Below the pieces are notes generated by a model that saw only the letters and a program-made list of their open reading frames with translations, had not been told where the DNA came from and ran no database searches. DNA of 42,961 nucleotides from Eggerthellaceae bacterium (lineage in GTDB: Bacteria > Actinomycetota > Coriobacteriia > Coriobacteriales > Eggerthellaceae), in NCBI GenBank assembly GCA_009782615.1, contig WRIS01000010.1, forward strand, positions 1-42,961, given 5' to 3'. Below, one piece after another: positions 1 through 7,109 of this stretch. Position 1 is the first letter of the stretch. Each line of letters opens with the position of its first letter. The position numbers and the translations under genes are program-made.

Positions 1-1
1 C

Positions 2-970
2 GCCGTATCAGCGTTCGGCATCTTCTTTGCGGGCGGCGATATGAGGGATGGGAACCCATCACTCAGGCAAGTAGTAGCCGAGATAAGCCAGGAGCACCAA
101 GACGAGATTGACCGTATCAAGTCTGAGAACCCTCATGACGAGCTAATGATCTCCGGCACGAGGGCATCTTGGAAGGACGTACTGGCGGTCTATTCCGTCA
201 AGACGACTACGGACACAGATGAACCACTTGATGCCATAACGCTTGACGAGCGACGGCAGAAGCTACTGAGGGATGTCTACTGGGATATGAACTCGATAGA
301 GTTCCGTGTGGAGGATAGGGAGTTCACCGAGATCATCGAAATCGAGCAAGATGACGGCTCAATCGTCGAAGAGACCCAGACCTATACCCGCCGAACCCTC
401 TACATCACACAAACCTCAAAGACCGTTGACGAGATAGCAGAACAATACAGATTCAATGCCAGTCAGCTCGGCTTGCTAACAGAGCTGCTCGACCCCAGGT
501 ACGCAAGCACCTGGCAGTCCGTCCTTTACGACATCCGCACAGGCTCAGGCGACATCGTTGAGGTCGCGGCATCCCAGTTGGGTAATCCCGGCGGACAGCC
601 CTATTGGTCATGGTACGGTTTCTCGGGTCGTGTTGAGTGGTGTGCCTGCTTCGTGAGCTGGTGCGCCAACGAATGCGGCTACATCCAAGCTGGTGTAATT
701 CCCAAGCATTCATACTGTCAGACCGGAATCAACTGGTTCAAGGACGCAGGATGCTGGCAGGATGCCAGAAGCGGCTACGAGCCAAGGCCGGGTGACATCA
801 TCTACTTCGACTGGGGAGACGGCGGAGACAGTGACCACGTAGGCATAGTTGAATCCTGCGACGGCACCACAGTCCGAACCATAGAGGGCAACAGCGGTGA
901 TGCTGTGAATAGACGTAGCTATAGCATTAACAGCTCATATATCATCGGTTATGGAACACCAATGCATTAA
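2..970 (+). CDS. CHAP-domain cell-wall hydrolase of a conjugative element (5' end outside window)
   Basis: The frame is open from base 2, before the first ATG at 41, and reads AVSAFGIFFAGGD, the end of a probable membrane segment, so the true start lies upstream of the window. A charged stalk follows (IEIEQDDGSIVEETQ). The C-terminal 140 residues form a CHAP (NlpC/P60-like) amidase fold: 'EWCACFVSWC' carries the nucleophilic Cys, 'RPGDIIYFDW' is the usual second strand and 'DHVGIVE' carries the His. Enzymes of this kind encoded in type IV secretion modules of Tn1549-like and CTn-like elements open peptidoglycan locally for the mating channel. The match to that class rests on domain order and on the integrase and excisionase genes downstream. 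A strong hairpin follows the stop codon, so this is the last gene of the transfer operon. The domain call is firm; the conjugative role is inferred from context. Confidence 0.85.
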   Translation, partial: AVSAFGIFFAGGDMRDGNPSLRQVVAEISQEHQDEIDRIKSENPHDELMISGTRASWKDVLAVYSVKTTTDTDEPLDAITLDERRQKLLRDVYWDMNSIEFRVEDREFTEIIEIEQDDGSIVEETQTYTRRTLYITQTSKTVDEIAEQYRFNASQLGLLTELLDPRYASTWQSVLYDIRTGSGDIVEVAASQLGNPGGQPYWSWYGFSGRVEWCACFVSWCANECGYIQAGVIPKHSYCQTGINWFKDAGCWQDARSGYEPRPGDIIYFDWGDGGDSDHVGIVESCDGTTVRTIEGNSGDAVNRRSYSINSSYIIGYGTPMH

Positions 971-1005
971 TTGGGTAAGACCCCAGTTTTTGGGGTCTTA
1001 CCCAA
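971..1005 (+). terminator. Perfect 15-bp hairpin after the CHAP gene
   Basis: TTGGGTAAGACCCCA (971-985) pairs perfectly with 991-1005 across a GTTTT loop and starts on the base after the stop codon. The tail (CATTTAGTA) is not a clean U tract, so it may stabilise the transcript end or terminate weakly. It marks the end of the transfer operon. Confidence 0.7.
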
Positions 1006-1158
1006 CATTTAGTATGCCCAACTTACCAAGGAGCTTATCTTTAGATGTTTTGATCGGTTTGCCGTTCTCTTGATGTCTCCGCATAAGAGCTATGATTATT
1101 GTGCATATCATTTGGACTTCTCAATGATGAGAATAAGGAGAAACTGAAAGGCAAGCAA

Positions 1159-3093
1159 ATGGCAGGGGCACTCTCATACCAGCTGGTTACATTCATCAGC
1201 GAGAACCACTCGGACATGATTCACTCTGTGCTGAAGAGGTTCATATTTGAAGAAAAAGACTACCTTGATATTCAAGCTGGGCTAATTGAGGAAATACATA
1301 GTGTAAAGCTCGACGGATTCAGGATAAAGACTATAAAAGTTGCCGAGAGCGCTGATGATTCCGTTAAATTGACAGTGGTCGTTGAAGCCGACCTTGAGGT
1401 TAAGGGTCTTGGTGGACGTGACTATGAAACCGAGTCAGCACAGCAATGGTTTGCTGTTTCGTTGAGTGGTCAATTAGACGACGGTTTTAATAATCTCACC
1501 GTGCTTCGAGTCGAGGAATACTACAAGTCGCCATTCAAACGCGAGCAGGCTCTCTCGCCGTCCCTTGTGCCCTATTTCGCAAAAGACGATTTTGACAATA
1601 TTGCAGAAGACTTCTTGCGCGAGTTTTGCCCGGAGATGCTCTCTGCACCTATGGCTCTCCCTGTAACAGGGGTTGTTGAGCGTATGGGTTTGAGAATTCG
1701 AGAACTAGACCTTTCCCGCAACCTCGTTTTATTTGGGATGATGGTGTTTGGCGATACCTCTGTGGTTTATTACAATAAAGAACGGCAATGCTTCGATAAG
1801 ACAATCATTAAAGGTGGCACAATACTCGTTGATCCAAACGTGTTCTTCGAGAGGAATCTCGGGTGTTGGAATAACACGGTCATCCATGAATGCGTCCATT
1901 GGTGGAAGCACCGTAAGCACCATGAGTTCTTCAGAATGATTGACGATGAATACTCTCTAGTCAGTTGCCGGGTCAGAGAGACCGAAAGGATAAAGGACAT
2001 TTGGACCGACGAGGACTGGATGGAGTGGCACGCGAACGGTATCGCGCCCAGAATCCTCATGCCAAAAGCTACAGTTCTTCTAAAGATAGATGAATATAAG
2101 AGTTCCCTTGCGATGGCATTTCCCCAAGCGACTACACTTGAAACTCTTGAATACGTAATTATCAACCTCGCTGAGTTTTATCATGTTTCCAAGCAGGCTG
2201 CGAAGATTCGCCTTCTCGATTTGGGCTATCGCGAGGCAGAGCCGCTATTCAATTATATTGATGACCACTACGTCGGCGCGTATTCATATGCAACCGGGTC
2301 TCTTGACGAAAACCAGACATACAACATCAGCATGAAAGACTCTATGCGTGAGTATCTCTCAAACTGTGACTTCAAGGAGTTGATAGACTCAGGCGATTTC
2401 GTATATGTTGACAGTCACTTCGTCGTTAACGACAAAAAGTATGTCGAAAGAACCTCATGTAGCGATCTGAGACTGACCGACTACGCTAAGTTACACATCG
2501 ACGAATGCTGTATCAGATTTGCCTTAGAGACAAACAAAAAATGGAAGCCGGAAGGCGATAAATACCTAGAGGACGGGCTATTCAGAAAGGCAGTCTCTGA
2601 CTTTGAGAGAGTCCCCGTCTACTGCACAGACGAACACAACCAGGCGCTAACTAGTGTTGCTAAAGACAGCAAGCACCTAGTCTCTATGACATTAGAGTTT
2701 CTGGAGTTCAACAAAAAGACGGCTGACTACAATTTTGCCCAGACAGCATATGCTCACATAGAACGTCTGGGCATCAGCCAGCAAAGATTTTACGATACAA
2801 CTCTACTTGATGACAGGCAATTCCGAAAACTAAAATCGGGGAATCCCAAGTCTCCTTCATTTGATACCGCTATGGCTATTTGTATTGGTTTAGACCTTGG
2901 TCTTGAATACGGGGTGCCTTTACTTGAAAAGGCTGCAATGTCATTGGAGAATAAAGAAAAGGCACCTTATAAAATGCTGCTTGCTTGTTACCGTGGGCGC
3001 AGTATTTTTGAGTGCAACGAGTTCCTGACTGAGCAGGGCGCAAAACTGCTGCGCGAAAAGGAGTACAGAAGTGTTTTAAGCTTATCTCCATAG
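1159..3093 (+). CDS. Large ImmA/IrrE-family zinc metallopeptidase-like protein
   Basis: A 644-residue protein. Residues 243-247 are HECVH, the HExxH zinc motif, and about 45 residues later comes 'EWHANGIAPRILMP', the E..AN..A..LLMP helix typical of ImmA/IrrE peptidases, whose Glu is the third zinc ligand. In phages and ICEBs1 such peptidases cut a repressor to start excision. Here the domain is embedded in a much larger chain: about 240 residues without a recognised domain come before it, and the C-terminal third contains a helix-turn-helix-like segment ('LGISQQRFYDTTLL') and may read DNA or a partner. ATG 1159 was chosen because GAAAGG lies 7 bases upstream; an in-frame TTG at 1099 would add 20 residues. 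It stands as a single gene with terminators on both sides. No repressor partner is adjacent. It could control element induction or be a defence or stress cargo gene. Confidence 0.7.
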   Translation: MAGALSYQLVTFISENHSDMIHSVLKRFIFEEKDYLDIQAGLIEEIHSVKLDGFRIKTIKVAESADDSVKLTVVVEADLEVKGLGGRDYETESAQQWFAVSLSGQLDDGFNNLTVLRVEEYYKSPFKREQALSPSLVPYFAKDDFDNIAEDFLREFCPEMLSAPMALPVTGVVERMGLRIRELDLSRNLVLFGMMVFGDTSVVYYNKERQCFDKTIIKGGTILVDPNVFFERNLGCWNNTVIHECVHWWKHRKHHEFFRMIDDEYSLVSCRVRETERIKDIWTDEDWMEWHANGIAPRILMPKATVLLKIDEYKSSLAMAFPQATTLETLEYVIINLAEFYHVSKQAAKIRLLDLGYREAEPLFNYIDDHYVGAYSYATGSLDENQTYNISMKDSMREYLSNCDFKELIDSGDFVYVDSHFVVNDKKYVERTSCSDLRLTDYAKLHIDECCIRFALETNKKWKPEGDKYLEDGLFRKAVSDFERVPVYCTDEHNQALTSVAKDSKHLVSMTLEFLEFNKKTADYNFAQTAYAHIERLGISQQRFYDTTLLDDRQFRKLKSGNPKSPSFDTAMAICIGLDLGLEYGVPLLEKAAMSLENKEKAPYKMLLACYRGRSIFECNEFLTEQGAKLLREKEYRSVLSLSP

Positions 3094-3190
3094 CAATGAT
3101 TAAAACGAGAGTAAAGTAGCAGGACTATATCCTTATTGGATGCTGACAAACTTGACTATCCAATTAGACATGCCAACAATTCAGTAGTAA

Positions 3191-3236
3191 TGACCTCTTT
3201 TACCAGCAAGATTGCAGGCAAAAGAGGTTACTTTTT
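3191..3236 (+). terminator. Terminator after the ImmA/IrrE-like gene
   Basis: An 11-bp stem, 3191-3201 with 3220-3230 (CCTCTTTT with AAAAGAGG at the core, one G-U pair), is followed by CTTTTTC. It lies about 100 bases past the stop. Confidence 0.7.
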
Positions 3237-3245
3237 CAGAATAGT

Positions 3246-3262
3246 CGGATTTCCGAAATCCG
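3246..3262. promoter_or_regulatory. Palindrome 1, candidate operator
   Basis: CGGATTTC-C-GAAATCCG is a perfect 8+1+8 palindrome in the 349-base gap ahead of the element's small ORF and sigma gene. A second palindrome lies 108 bases downstream. No regulator is assigned. Confidence 0.45.
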
Positions 3263-3353
3263 GAATTATTCGGAAAACACAACCAATAATCCCATCATAA
3301 CACAACCAAAATTTGCATTTATGCAGGTAAATGTGCCTTTCTGTGTTTTCGTG

Positions 3354-3368
3354 TTCTGGATTCCAGAA
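3354..3368. promoter_or_regulatory. Palindrome 2, candidate operator
   Basis: TTCTGGA-T-TCCAGAA is a perfect 7+1+7 palindrome 75 bases upstream of the small element ORF, placed where a promoter for the right-end operon would be expected. Its sequence differs from palindrome 1, though both share GGATTTCC/GGATTCC-like cores. Confidence 0.4.
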
Positions 3369-3442
3369 AGCCGGACAAGCCTCAATAAAGTTGTCATGAT
3401 ACTAGAAGCACAGCCTTCTAAATCATGAGCGGAGGTGAGGAA

Positions 3443-3592
3443 ATGTTTGAAGTTAGGAATGCCGAGGGCAAATTGGTCTGCCGTATCGACCCGCCCAATC
3501 TGACCGTTGAGATTGTAATGAAGGGGCAAAAGACAGTCGTTGTCTTTGTGTCTGACAGCAACCCGATAGTTATCAACTCGAAAGCAATCTAG
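3443..3592 (+). CDS. Small conserved-type mobile-element protein, 49 residues
   Basis: A short ORF reading MFEVRNAEGKLVCRIDPP at its start, with a strong GGAGGTGAGG ribosome site just upstream; an in-frame ATG at 3425 would add six residues but would bury that site. Composition and length resemble the roughly 50-residue hypothetical proteins that sit ahead of the sigma-like gene in many gut Firmicutes and Coriobacteria conjugative elements; I know these only as uncharacterised. It is predicted soluble and beta-rich (alternating V, I and F in 'TVVVFVSDSNPIVI'). A very strong hairpin follows it and separates it from the sigma-like gene. Confidence 0.6.
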   Translation: MFEVRNAEGKLVCRIDPPNLTVEIVMKGQKTVVVFVSDSNPIVINSKAI

Positions 3593-3627
3593 GCAAATAC
3601 CCACGTACATATCATCCGCCGACCCGC

Positions 3628-3674
3628 GAGACGGGCAGGAAAATCGAAAGCGATTCCTGCCCGTCTCTTTGTTT
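3628..3674 (+). terminator. Very strong hairpin between the small ORF and the sigma-like gene
   Basis: GAGACGGGCAGGAAATCG (3628-3645) pairs with 3651-3667 to give about 17 base pairs with one bulged A and an AAAG loop region, followed by TTTGTTT. It fits an intrinsic terminator or attenuator 36 bases past the small ORF and 55 bases before the sigma ATG. Confidence 0.8.
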
Positions 3675-3728
3675 GGTAGATGAATCGAAGACGAACACCT
3701 GCGGATGACGATCCGACAGGAGTTCATC

Positions 3729-4181
3729 ATGATTAACGAATCCTATTATCTTGCCAATGTCCACGATGGCAATCGCGAAAGATACGTTGTAGGCATCCCT
3801 CAGTTTGGGGGCCGCGAGAACCTCATCGAGGTTGATGAGGTTATTTTCTGGCTGCTCAAATCTTTTCAACGTGAGGACTGGCGACAGGAGCGTCAGGCAA
3901 GGAGACGCTTGGAGCAATTGGCTCTGAGTGATGAGGAATTAGCCGATAAAGTAGGCGAGCTGGTTCCCAGCCCAGAAGACATGCTCTACCAGCGCATCCT
4001 AACAGACAACCTGCGCTGTGCATTCAATATGCTACCGCCTGTGCAGGCTAAGCGCTTTCTTCTCCACTATGGCCTTGATCTTTCTATCAAACAAATCGCC
4101 AAAACGGAACACTGCTCAGATCGTGCGGTAAGGCTTTGCATTGAGCGTGCCAAAAAGAATCTTAGGAAAATTTTGAAATAG
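3729..4181 (+). CDS. Element-encoded sigma-70-like regulator (region 4 HTH)
   Basis: 150 residues. The last third ('LSIKQIAKTEHCSDRAVRLCIERAKKNL') is a sigma region-4-type helix-turn-helix. The N-terminal part ('LIEVDEVIFWLLKSFQREDWRQERQARR') is amphipathic and too short for a complete region 2, so the protein may act as an activator or anti-promoter factor instead of a full sigma factor. Proteins of this type sit immediately before the toxin-like, xis and int genes in Tn1549-like and CTn elements. ATG 3729 was chosen because AGGAG lies six bases upstream; an upstream ATG at 3705 has no such site. A long hairpin ahead of it suggests that its expression depends on read-through or on its own promoter. 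Confidence 0.75.
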   Translation: MINESYYLANVHDGNRERYVVGIPQFGGRENLIEVDEVIFWLLKSFQREDWRQERQARRRLEQLALSDEELADKVGELVPSPEDMLYQRILTDNLRCAFNMLPPVQAKRFLLHYGLDLSIKQIAKTEHCSDRAVRLCIERAKKNLRKILK

Positions 4182-4205
4182 GGCTTCCGTTTCAGCCTGT
4201 TTTTG

Positions 4206-4380
4206 TCCAACTACATAGAGGGAGTTATTCCTCTGGGCACCTTAACAACCAAATACCCATCGGTTCTAGGAAGGGCAGAAGCGAAGCCTTGCGATGACGG
4301 CTCTCGTGAGCTGATGGGAGTTCTATCTAAAACTCAGGCAAAAGCATTCCAGGGGACTACTGGCTTTGTTGGCTGCCTTA
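4206..4380 (+). ncRNA. Structured non-coding stretch between sigma-like and MazF-like genes
   Basis: The 219-base interval has no convincing ORF but several nested stems: AGAGG/CCTCT (4217-4234), GCTC-TCGT-GAGC (4300-4311), GAGTT/AACTC (4318-4335), and a compound arm with GGCA (4337-4340), AAAG (4341-4344) and CCAG (4349-4352) pairing with CTGG (4360-4363), CTTT (4364-4367) and TGCC (4374-4377). A weak hairpin with a T tract (4181-4205) closes the sigma gene. The segment may be a leader of the MazF-like gene or a separate small RNA. No named Rfam family is claimed. Confidence 0.4.
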
Positions 4381-4400
4381 CATACTTGAAGGGAAATAGT

Positions 4401-5027
4401 ATGACTACAACAGATAAAACTCCCATTATTCACCGTGGAGATATATATTGTGTATCGTTTGACCCAGTGCTCGGAAGTGAGCAGAGCGGTACTAGACCTG
4501 CCGCTGTGCTCCAGTGTGATGCCGGGAACCGCGCAAGTACAACGGTTGTCGTCGCTCCTGTTACCACCCGACCCAAGCCCTTTTTGCCCACCCATGTGCT
4601 GCTCTCTGGGATAAGTGGGGTGGCTGACGGGTCGATCCTTTTATTGGAGCAACTCAGGACAGTAGACCGCCAGCGGTTTGGGCGCTTTGTTGGCGCTCTC
4701 GACGAGTTTACGCTTCATCGCATTGACATGGCGCTAAAGATAGAGCTTGGCATCAGCAGCGATAAAAGCTGGCGTGAAGCAACGAAGCGAATCGCCTTAG
4801 AGCAATGCTCAGCAAGGCAGAGTGCGGCTACCGACAGTCAAATCAGCATCGTGTCCAGCATTAGGCACTCTCCCCTGAACACTAGGACGCTTTGTCCAGT
4901 ATGCAAGAACTCCTACCTTGACGCGGGCTTCGAGCTCCGCCGGTTGAGCAAACCAGCCAGCGACAAAGAAATCTGCATGGGCTGCAACTACAGGATGGGC
5001 CTGGATTATGAGGTGATAGAGCCATGA
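4401..5027 (+). CDS. MazF/PemK-fold protein with a C-terminal zinc ribbon
   Basis: 208 residues. The first 115 show the PemK/MazF endoribonuclease fold: 'IIHRGDIYCVSFDPVLGSEQ', then 'GTRPAAVLQ' with the conserved Arg, and 'VVVAPVTTRPK' with the catalytic Thr region. The last 50 residues form a zinc ribbon with 'LCPVCKNSY' and 'ICMGCNYRMG', two CxxC knuckles about 30 residues apart, not part of ordinary MazF (about 110 residues). No MazE-like or ribbon-helix-helix antitoxin gene lies beside it; a structured non-coding segment occupies that place. ATG 4401 has GAAGGGA seven bases upstream; the frame extends up to a TTG at 4203 but that part looks non-coding. Its stop overlaps the next small ORF (ATGA). 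It could be a maintenance toxin, or a regulator that reused the fold. Confidence 0.8.
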   Translation: MTTTDKTPIIHRGDIYCVSFDPVLGSEQSGTRPAAVLQCDAGNRASTTVVVAPVTTRPKPFLPTHVLLSGISGVADGSILLLEQLRTVDRQRFGRFVGALDEFTLHRIDMALKIELGISSDKSWREATKRIALEQCSARQSAATDSQISIVSSIRHSPLNTRTLCPVCKNSYLDAGFELRRLSKPASDKEICMGCNYRMGLDYEVIEP

Positions 5028-5140
5028 ACAGCATGAGCACGGGAATGTGCGAATTAGCACCTTTGAAGCGACTGAAAGGATTCGCGACCATAATCTCGCG
5101 ATCTTTTCTGGCTGCTACTCCGAGGAGGTGGTCTGAATGA
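5024..5140 (+). CDS. 38-residue ORF coupled to both neighbours by ATGA overlaps
   Basis: The ATG overlaps the stop of the MazF-like gene (ATGA, 5024-5027), and its own TGA overlaps the ATG of the xis-like gene (ATGA, 5137-5140). The peptide (starting MNSMSTGMCELAPLKRLKGF) is basic with no recognised domain. The double overlap suggests it is translated, at least to carry ribosomes to xis. A GAGGAGG site inside its end also serves the xis start, so the small ORF may be incidental. Confidence 0.4.
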   Translation: MNSMSTGMCELAPLKRLKGFATIISRSFLAATPRRWSE

Positions 5141-5325
5141 AAGACACGATGTTTGTCAGGGCTGAGGAGATCGCCAAGGAATTAGGGGTGTCAGTTGGCC
5201 ACGCTTATAAGCTCATTAGAGACATGAACGCAGAGCTGAAAGCTAAAGGCTTCATGACCATCTCTGGTCGAGTGAGCAGACAGTTCTATGAAGAGAGGTT
5301 CTACGGAATATCCAAAACACATTAA
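5137..5325 (+). CDS. xis: Excisionase-like small HTH protein
   Basis: 62 residues with an N-terminal winged-HTH/MerR-like element, 'RAEEIAKELGVSVGHAYKLIRDMN', matching the excisionase-type DNA-binding domain (helix 2 'VSVGHAYKLI' reads DNA), followed by a short basic tail. It ends 12 bases before the integrase gene, the usual xis-int arrangement, and is translated from a GAGGAGG site. It would bend DNA at the att arms and steer the recombinase towards excision. The assignment rests on domain, size and position; a transcriptional role alone is also possible. Confidence 0.75.
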   Translation: MKDTMFVRAEEIAKELGVSVGHAYKLIRDMNAELKAKGFMTISGRVSRQFYEERFYGISKTH

Positions 5326-5337
5326 GGAGGAAGCCTT

Positions 5338-6423
5338 ATGTCAGTACACAAAGATAAGCAATCGGGCAAGTGGTATGCCCATGCCTGCTACCAAGATGGT
5401 CGTGGGAACCAGATGCGCAAGATGAAGAGAGGCTTTAACACGAAGAAAGAGGCATTGGCATGGGAGCGAGAATATCTGCTCCAACGGACGGATGATCTGA
5501 CAATGAGCTTTGAGAATTTTCTCGTTCTCTATGCTGAAGACCGTCGCCCGCGCCTCAAGCTCAACACGTGGCTGAGCAAAGAGTACATCATAAACGCCAA
5601 GTTACTCCCATTCTTCGGGAAGATGGCTATGAATGAGATTGAGGCAAAAGACATCATCCGCTGGCAGAACTCGCTGATCAATGGGCATGACAAGAATGGC
5701 AAGCCCTATTCCCAGACGTATCTGAAGACGATTCACAACCAGCTTACTGCCATCTTCACCCACGCATACAAGTTCTATGGGCTAAAAACCAACCCAGCAA
5801 GCAAGGCCGGAAGCATGGGTAAGAAGAACGCTGATGAGATGAGGTTTTGGACACGAGAGGAATACTCCAAGTTTGCCGAGATTGCCATGCAGAACCAGCG
5901 GCTCTATTACCCTGTTGAGATTCTCTACTGGTGTGGCTTGAGGCTTGGGGAAATGCTTGCTTTGACTTTTGCAGATGTTGACCTCGACAAAAAGACGCTT
6001 CGGGTAAACAAGTCGTACCAGAGCATCAAAGGGCAAGTTGTTATCACCGAGCCAAAGACACCAAAAAGCCGAAGGACAGTTACCATCCCCGATTTCCTTT
6101 GCTCCTCTATTCAAGATTACATTGCGCTTCAGTATGCCTTCAAACCCTCAGACAGGATGTTTGGTGTCTCAAAAAGCTACCTGGCATATCACCTAAAGAA
6201 ATGTGCCGACGTAGCCGGTGTGGAGCGTATCCGGGTTCACGATCTGCGGCATTCGCACGTTTCGTTGCTCATCGAACTCGGTTTCTCAGCGTTAGCGATT
6301 GCTGAGAGAGTTGGCCATGAAAGCATAGAGGTTACCTATCGTTATGCTCATTTGTTCCCGACAAAGCAAACCGAGATTGCAATAAGCCTGGATCGAGAAG
6401 GAGAGCTGTGCCATGCGTTCTGA
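5338..6423 (+). CDS. int: Tyrosine recombinase / element integrase
   Basis: 361 residues. The first 60 form an AP2-like arm-binding domain ('SVHKDKQSGKWYAHACYQDG'), residues about 65-160 a SAM-like core-binding domain, and 175-350 the catalytic domain. Catalytic residues are visible: Arg202 in 'GLRLGE', the Lys beta-hairpin 'EPKTPKSRRT', His301 and Arg304 in 'HDLRHSH', His327 in 'VGHESIE', and Tyr336 in 'TYRYAHLF'. It belongs to the Tn916/Tn1549-type integrase class. TAAGGAGGAAG provides a strong ribosome site. The 3' end overlaps the next gene by 11 bases. All catalytic positions are intact, so the element may be able to move, provided its unseen left end is present. Confidence 0.93.
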   Translation: MSVHKDKQSGKWYAHACYQDGRGNQMRKMKRGFNTKKEALAWEREYLLQRTDDLTMSFENFLVLYAEDRRPRLKLNTWLSKEYIINAKLLPFFGKMAMNEIEAKDIIRWQNSLINGHDKNGKPYSQTYLKTIHNQLTAIFTHAYKFYGLKTNPASKAGSMGKKNADEMRFWTREEYSKFAEIAMQNQRLYYPVEILYWCGLRLGEMLALTFADVDLDKKTLRVNKSYQSIKGQVVITEPKTPKSRRTVTIPDFLCSSIQDYIALQYAFKPSDRMFGVSKSYLAYHLKKCADVAGVERIRVHDLRHSHVSLLIELGFSALAIAERVGHESIEVTYRYAHLFPTKQTEIAISLDREGELCHAF

Positions 6424-6835
6424 GAAAGACAGAAAACGCTACCGGACCGCTGCCTTCAGAATGTCCGAAGATGAATGGATCGAGTTGAATAAGCGTGTAG
6501 AGCTTTGCGGCTATCAGAAGCAAGAGTACTTGATAAAGAGTGTCCTGTACCAACAAATCGTCGTTGTTGGGAATAAGGTACAATTCACAAGGTTGCAGGC
6601 AACGCTTGATGACATTGCCTGTCAGCTAGAGCAAATTGAGGCTGCGTCTGAATTAGACTCTGAGCTTCTGTTGCCGATTAGGACAGCCGTAGAGATTATC
6701 AGTAACGCCTTTACGGAGTCGTCTGAGAGCATATCTCTTGTCGTTGCTGATGAAAAAACGATGAAATGCGAGCCAAAAACGACGAATAATAAGACAAATA
6801 GGCTCAATGTGCTCAAAGAAAGTGCTGGTAATTAG
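6413..6835 (+). CDS. MobC-like ribbon-helix-helix relaxosome accessory protein
   Basis: 140 residues. The N-terminus ('YRTAAFRMSEDEWIELNKRVELCGYQKQEYLIKSVL') is a ribbon-helix-helix DNA-binding domain of the type found in MobC relaxosome proteins, followed by a helical region that may form a coiled coil (residues 60-105) and a polar basic tail. MobC proteins help the relaxase open oriT. The gene overlaps int by 11 bases and is probably co-transcribed with xis and int. It is the last gene clearly belonging to the element. It could instead be a second regulator of excision. Confidence 0.6.
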   Translation: MRSEKDRKRYRTAAFRMSEDEWIELNKRVELCGYQKQEYLIKSVLYQQIVVVGNKVQFTRLQATLDDIACQLEQIEAASELDSELLLPIRTAVEIISNAFTESSESISLVVADEKTMKCEPKTTNNKTNRLNVLKESAGN

Positions 6836-7019
6836 CTCGATTAACTACGATTGTCTTTCTGGCCGACGAGTGGGAGTAGTGCCTTTTTTCTTTCCTGTGT
6901 ATCGTGACACATTATCGTCTACTGAGCTATTTCATATGCAGGCTGATATACGTCTTTACTAGAGAAATTGATGTCGGCACATCAACACATTAGCAAAGCA
7001 AATAGCAAAACTTTTCAAG

Positions 7020-7062
7020 TAACATAGCGCTGGCGCCATAACATAGAAAAATATGGTATATT
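7020..7062 (+). promoter_or_regulatory. Candidate operator and -10 box ahead of the fic gene
   Basis: TAACATAG occurs twice (7020-7027 and 7039-7046), flanking the perfect palindrome TGGCGCCA (7031-7038). A TATATT -10-like box lies at 7057-7062, about 48 bases before the ATG. The -35 region is poor, which fits control by a bound protein; the Fic protein's own C-terminal winged helix is the obvious candidate. The remaining 6836-7019 stretch is AT-rich and holds no gene I can support; the element end may lie here. Confidence 0.45.
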
Positions 7063-7109
7063 ATTTTACATGTTATTGCCGTTGTTGGAATTAAGCGAAA
7101 GAATTTTCC

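Noticed and set aside
453-713. Minus-strand open frame opposite the CHAP gene
   Set aside because: It lies inside a clear coding region with conserved motifs and has no ribosome site.
3266-3917. Two minus-strand frames across the small ORF and sigma-like gene
   Set aside because: They cross a strong hairpin and two real plus-strand genes; the translations are low-quality and show no domain.
4203-4400. N-terminal extension of the MazF-like ORF from a TTG
   Set aside because: The extension has no homology to MazF, a good ribosome site lies at the later ATG, and the DNA forms hairpins.
6836-7019. Attachment site of the element
   Set aside because: Without the left end of the element no direct repeat can be shown, so no att site is called.
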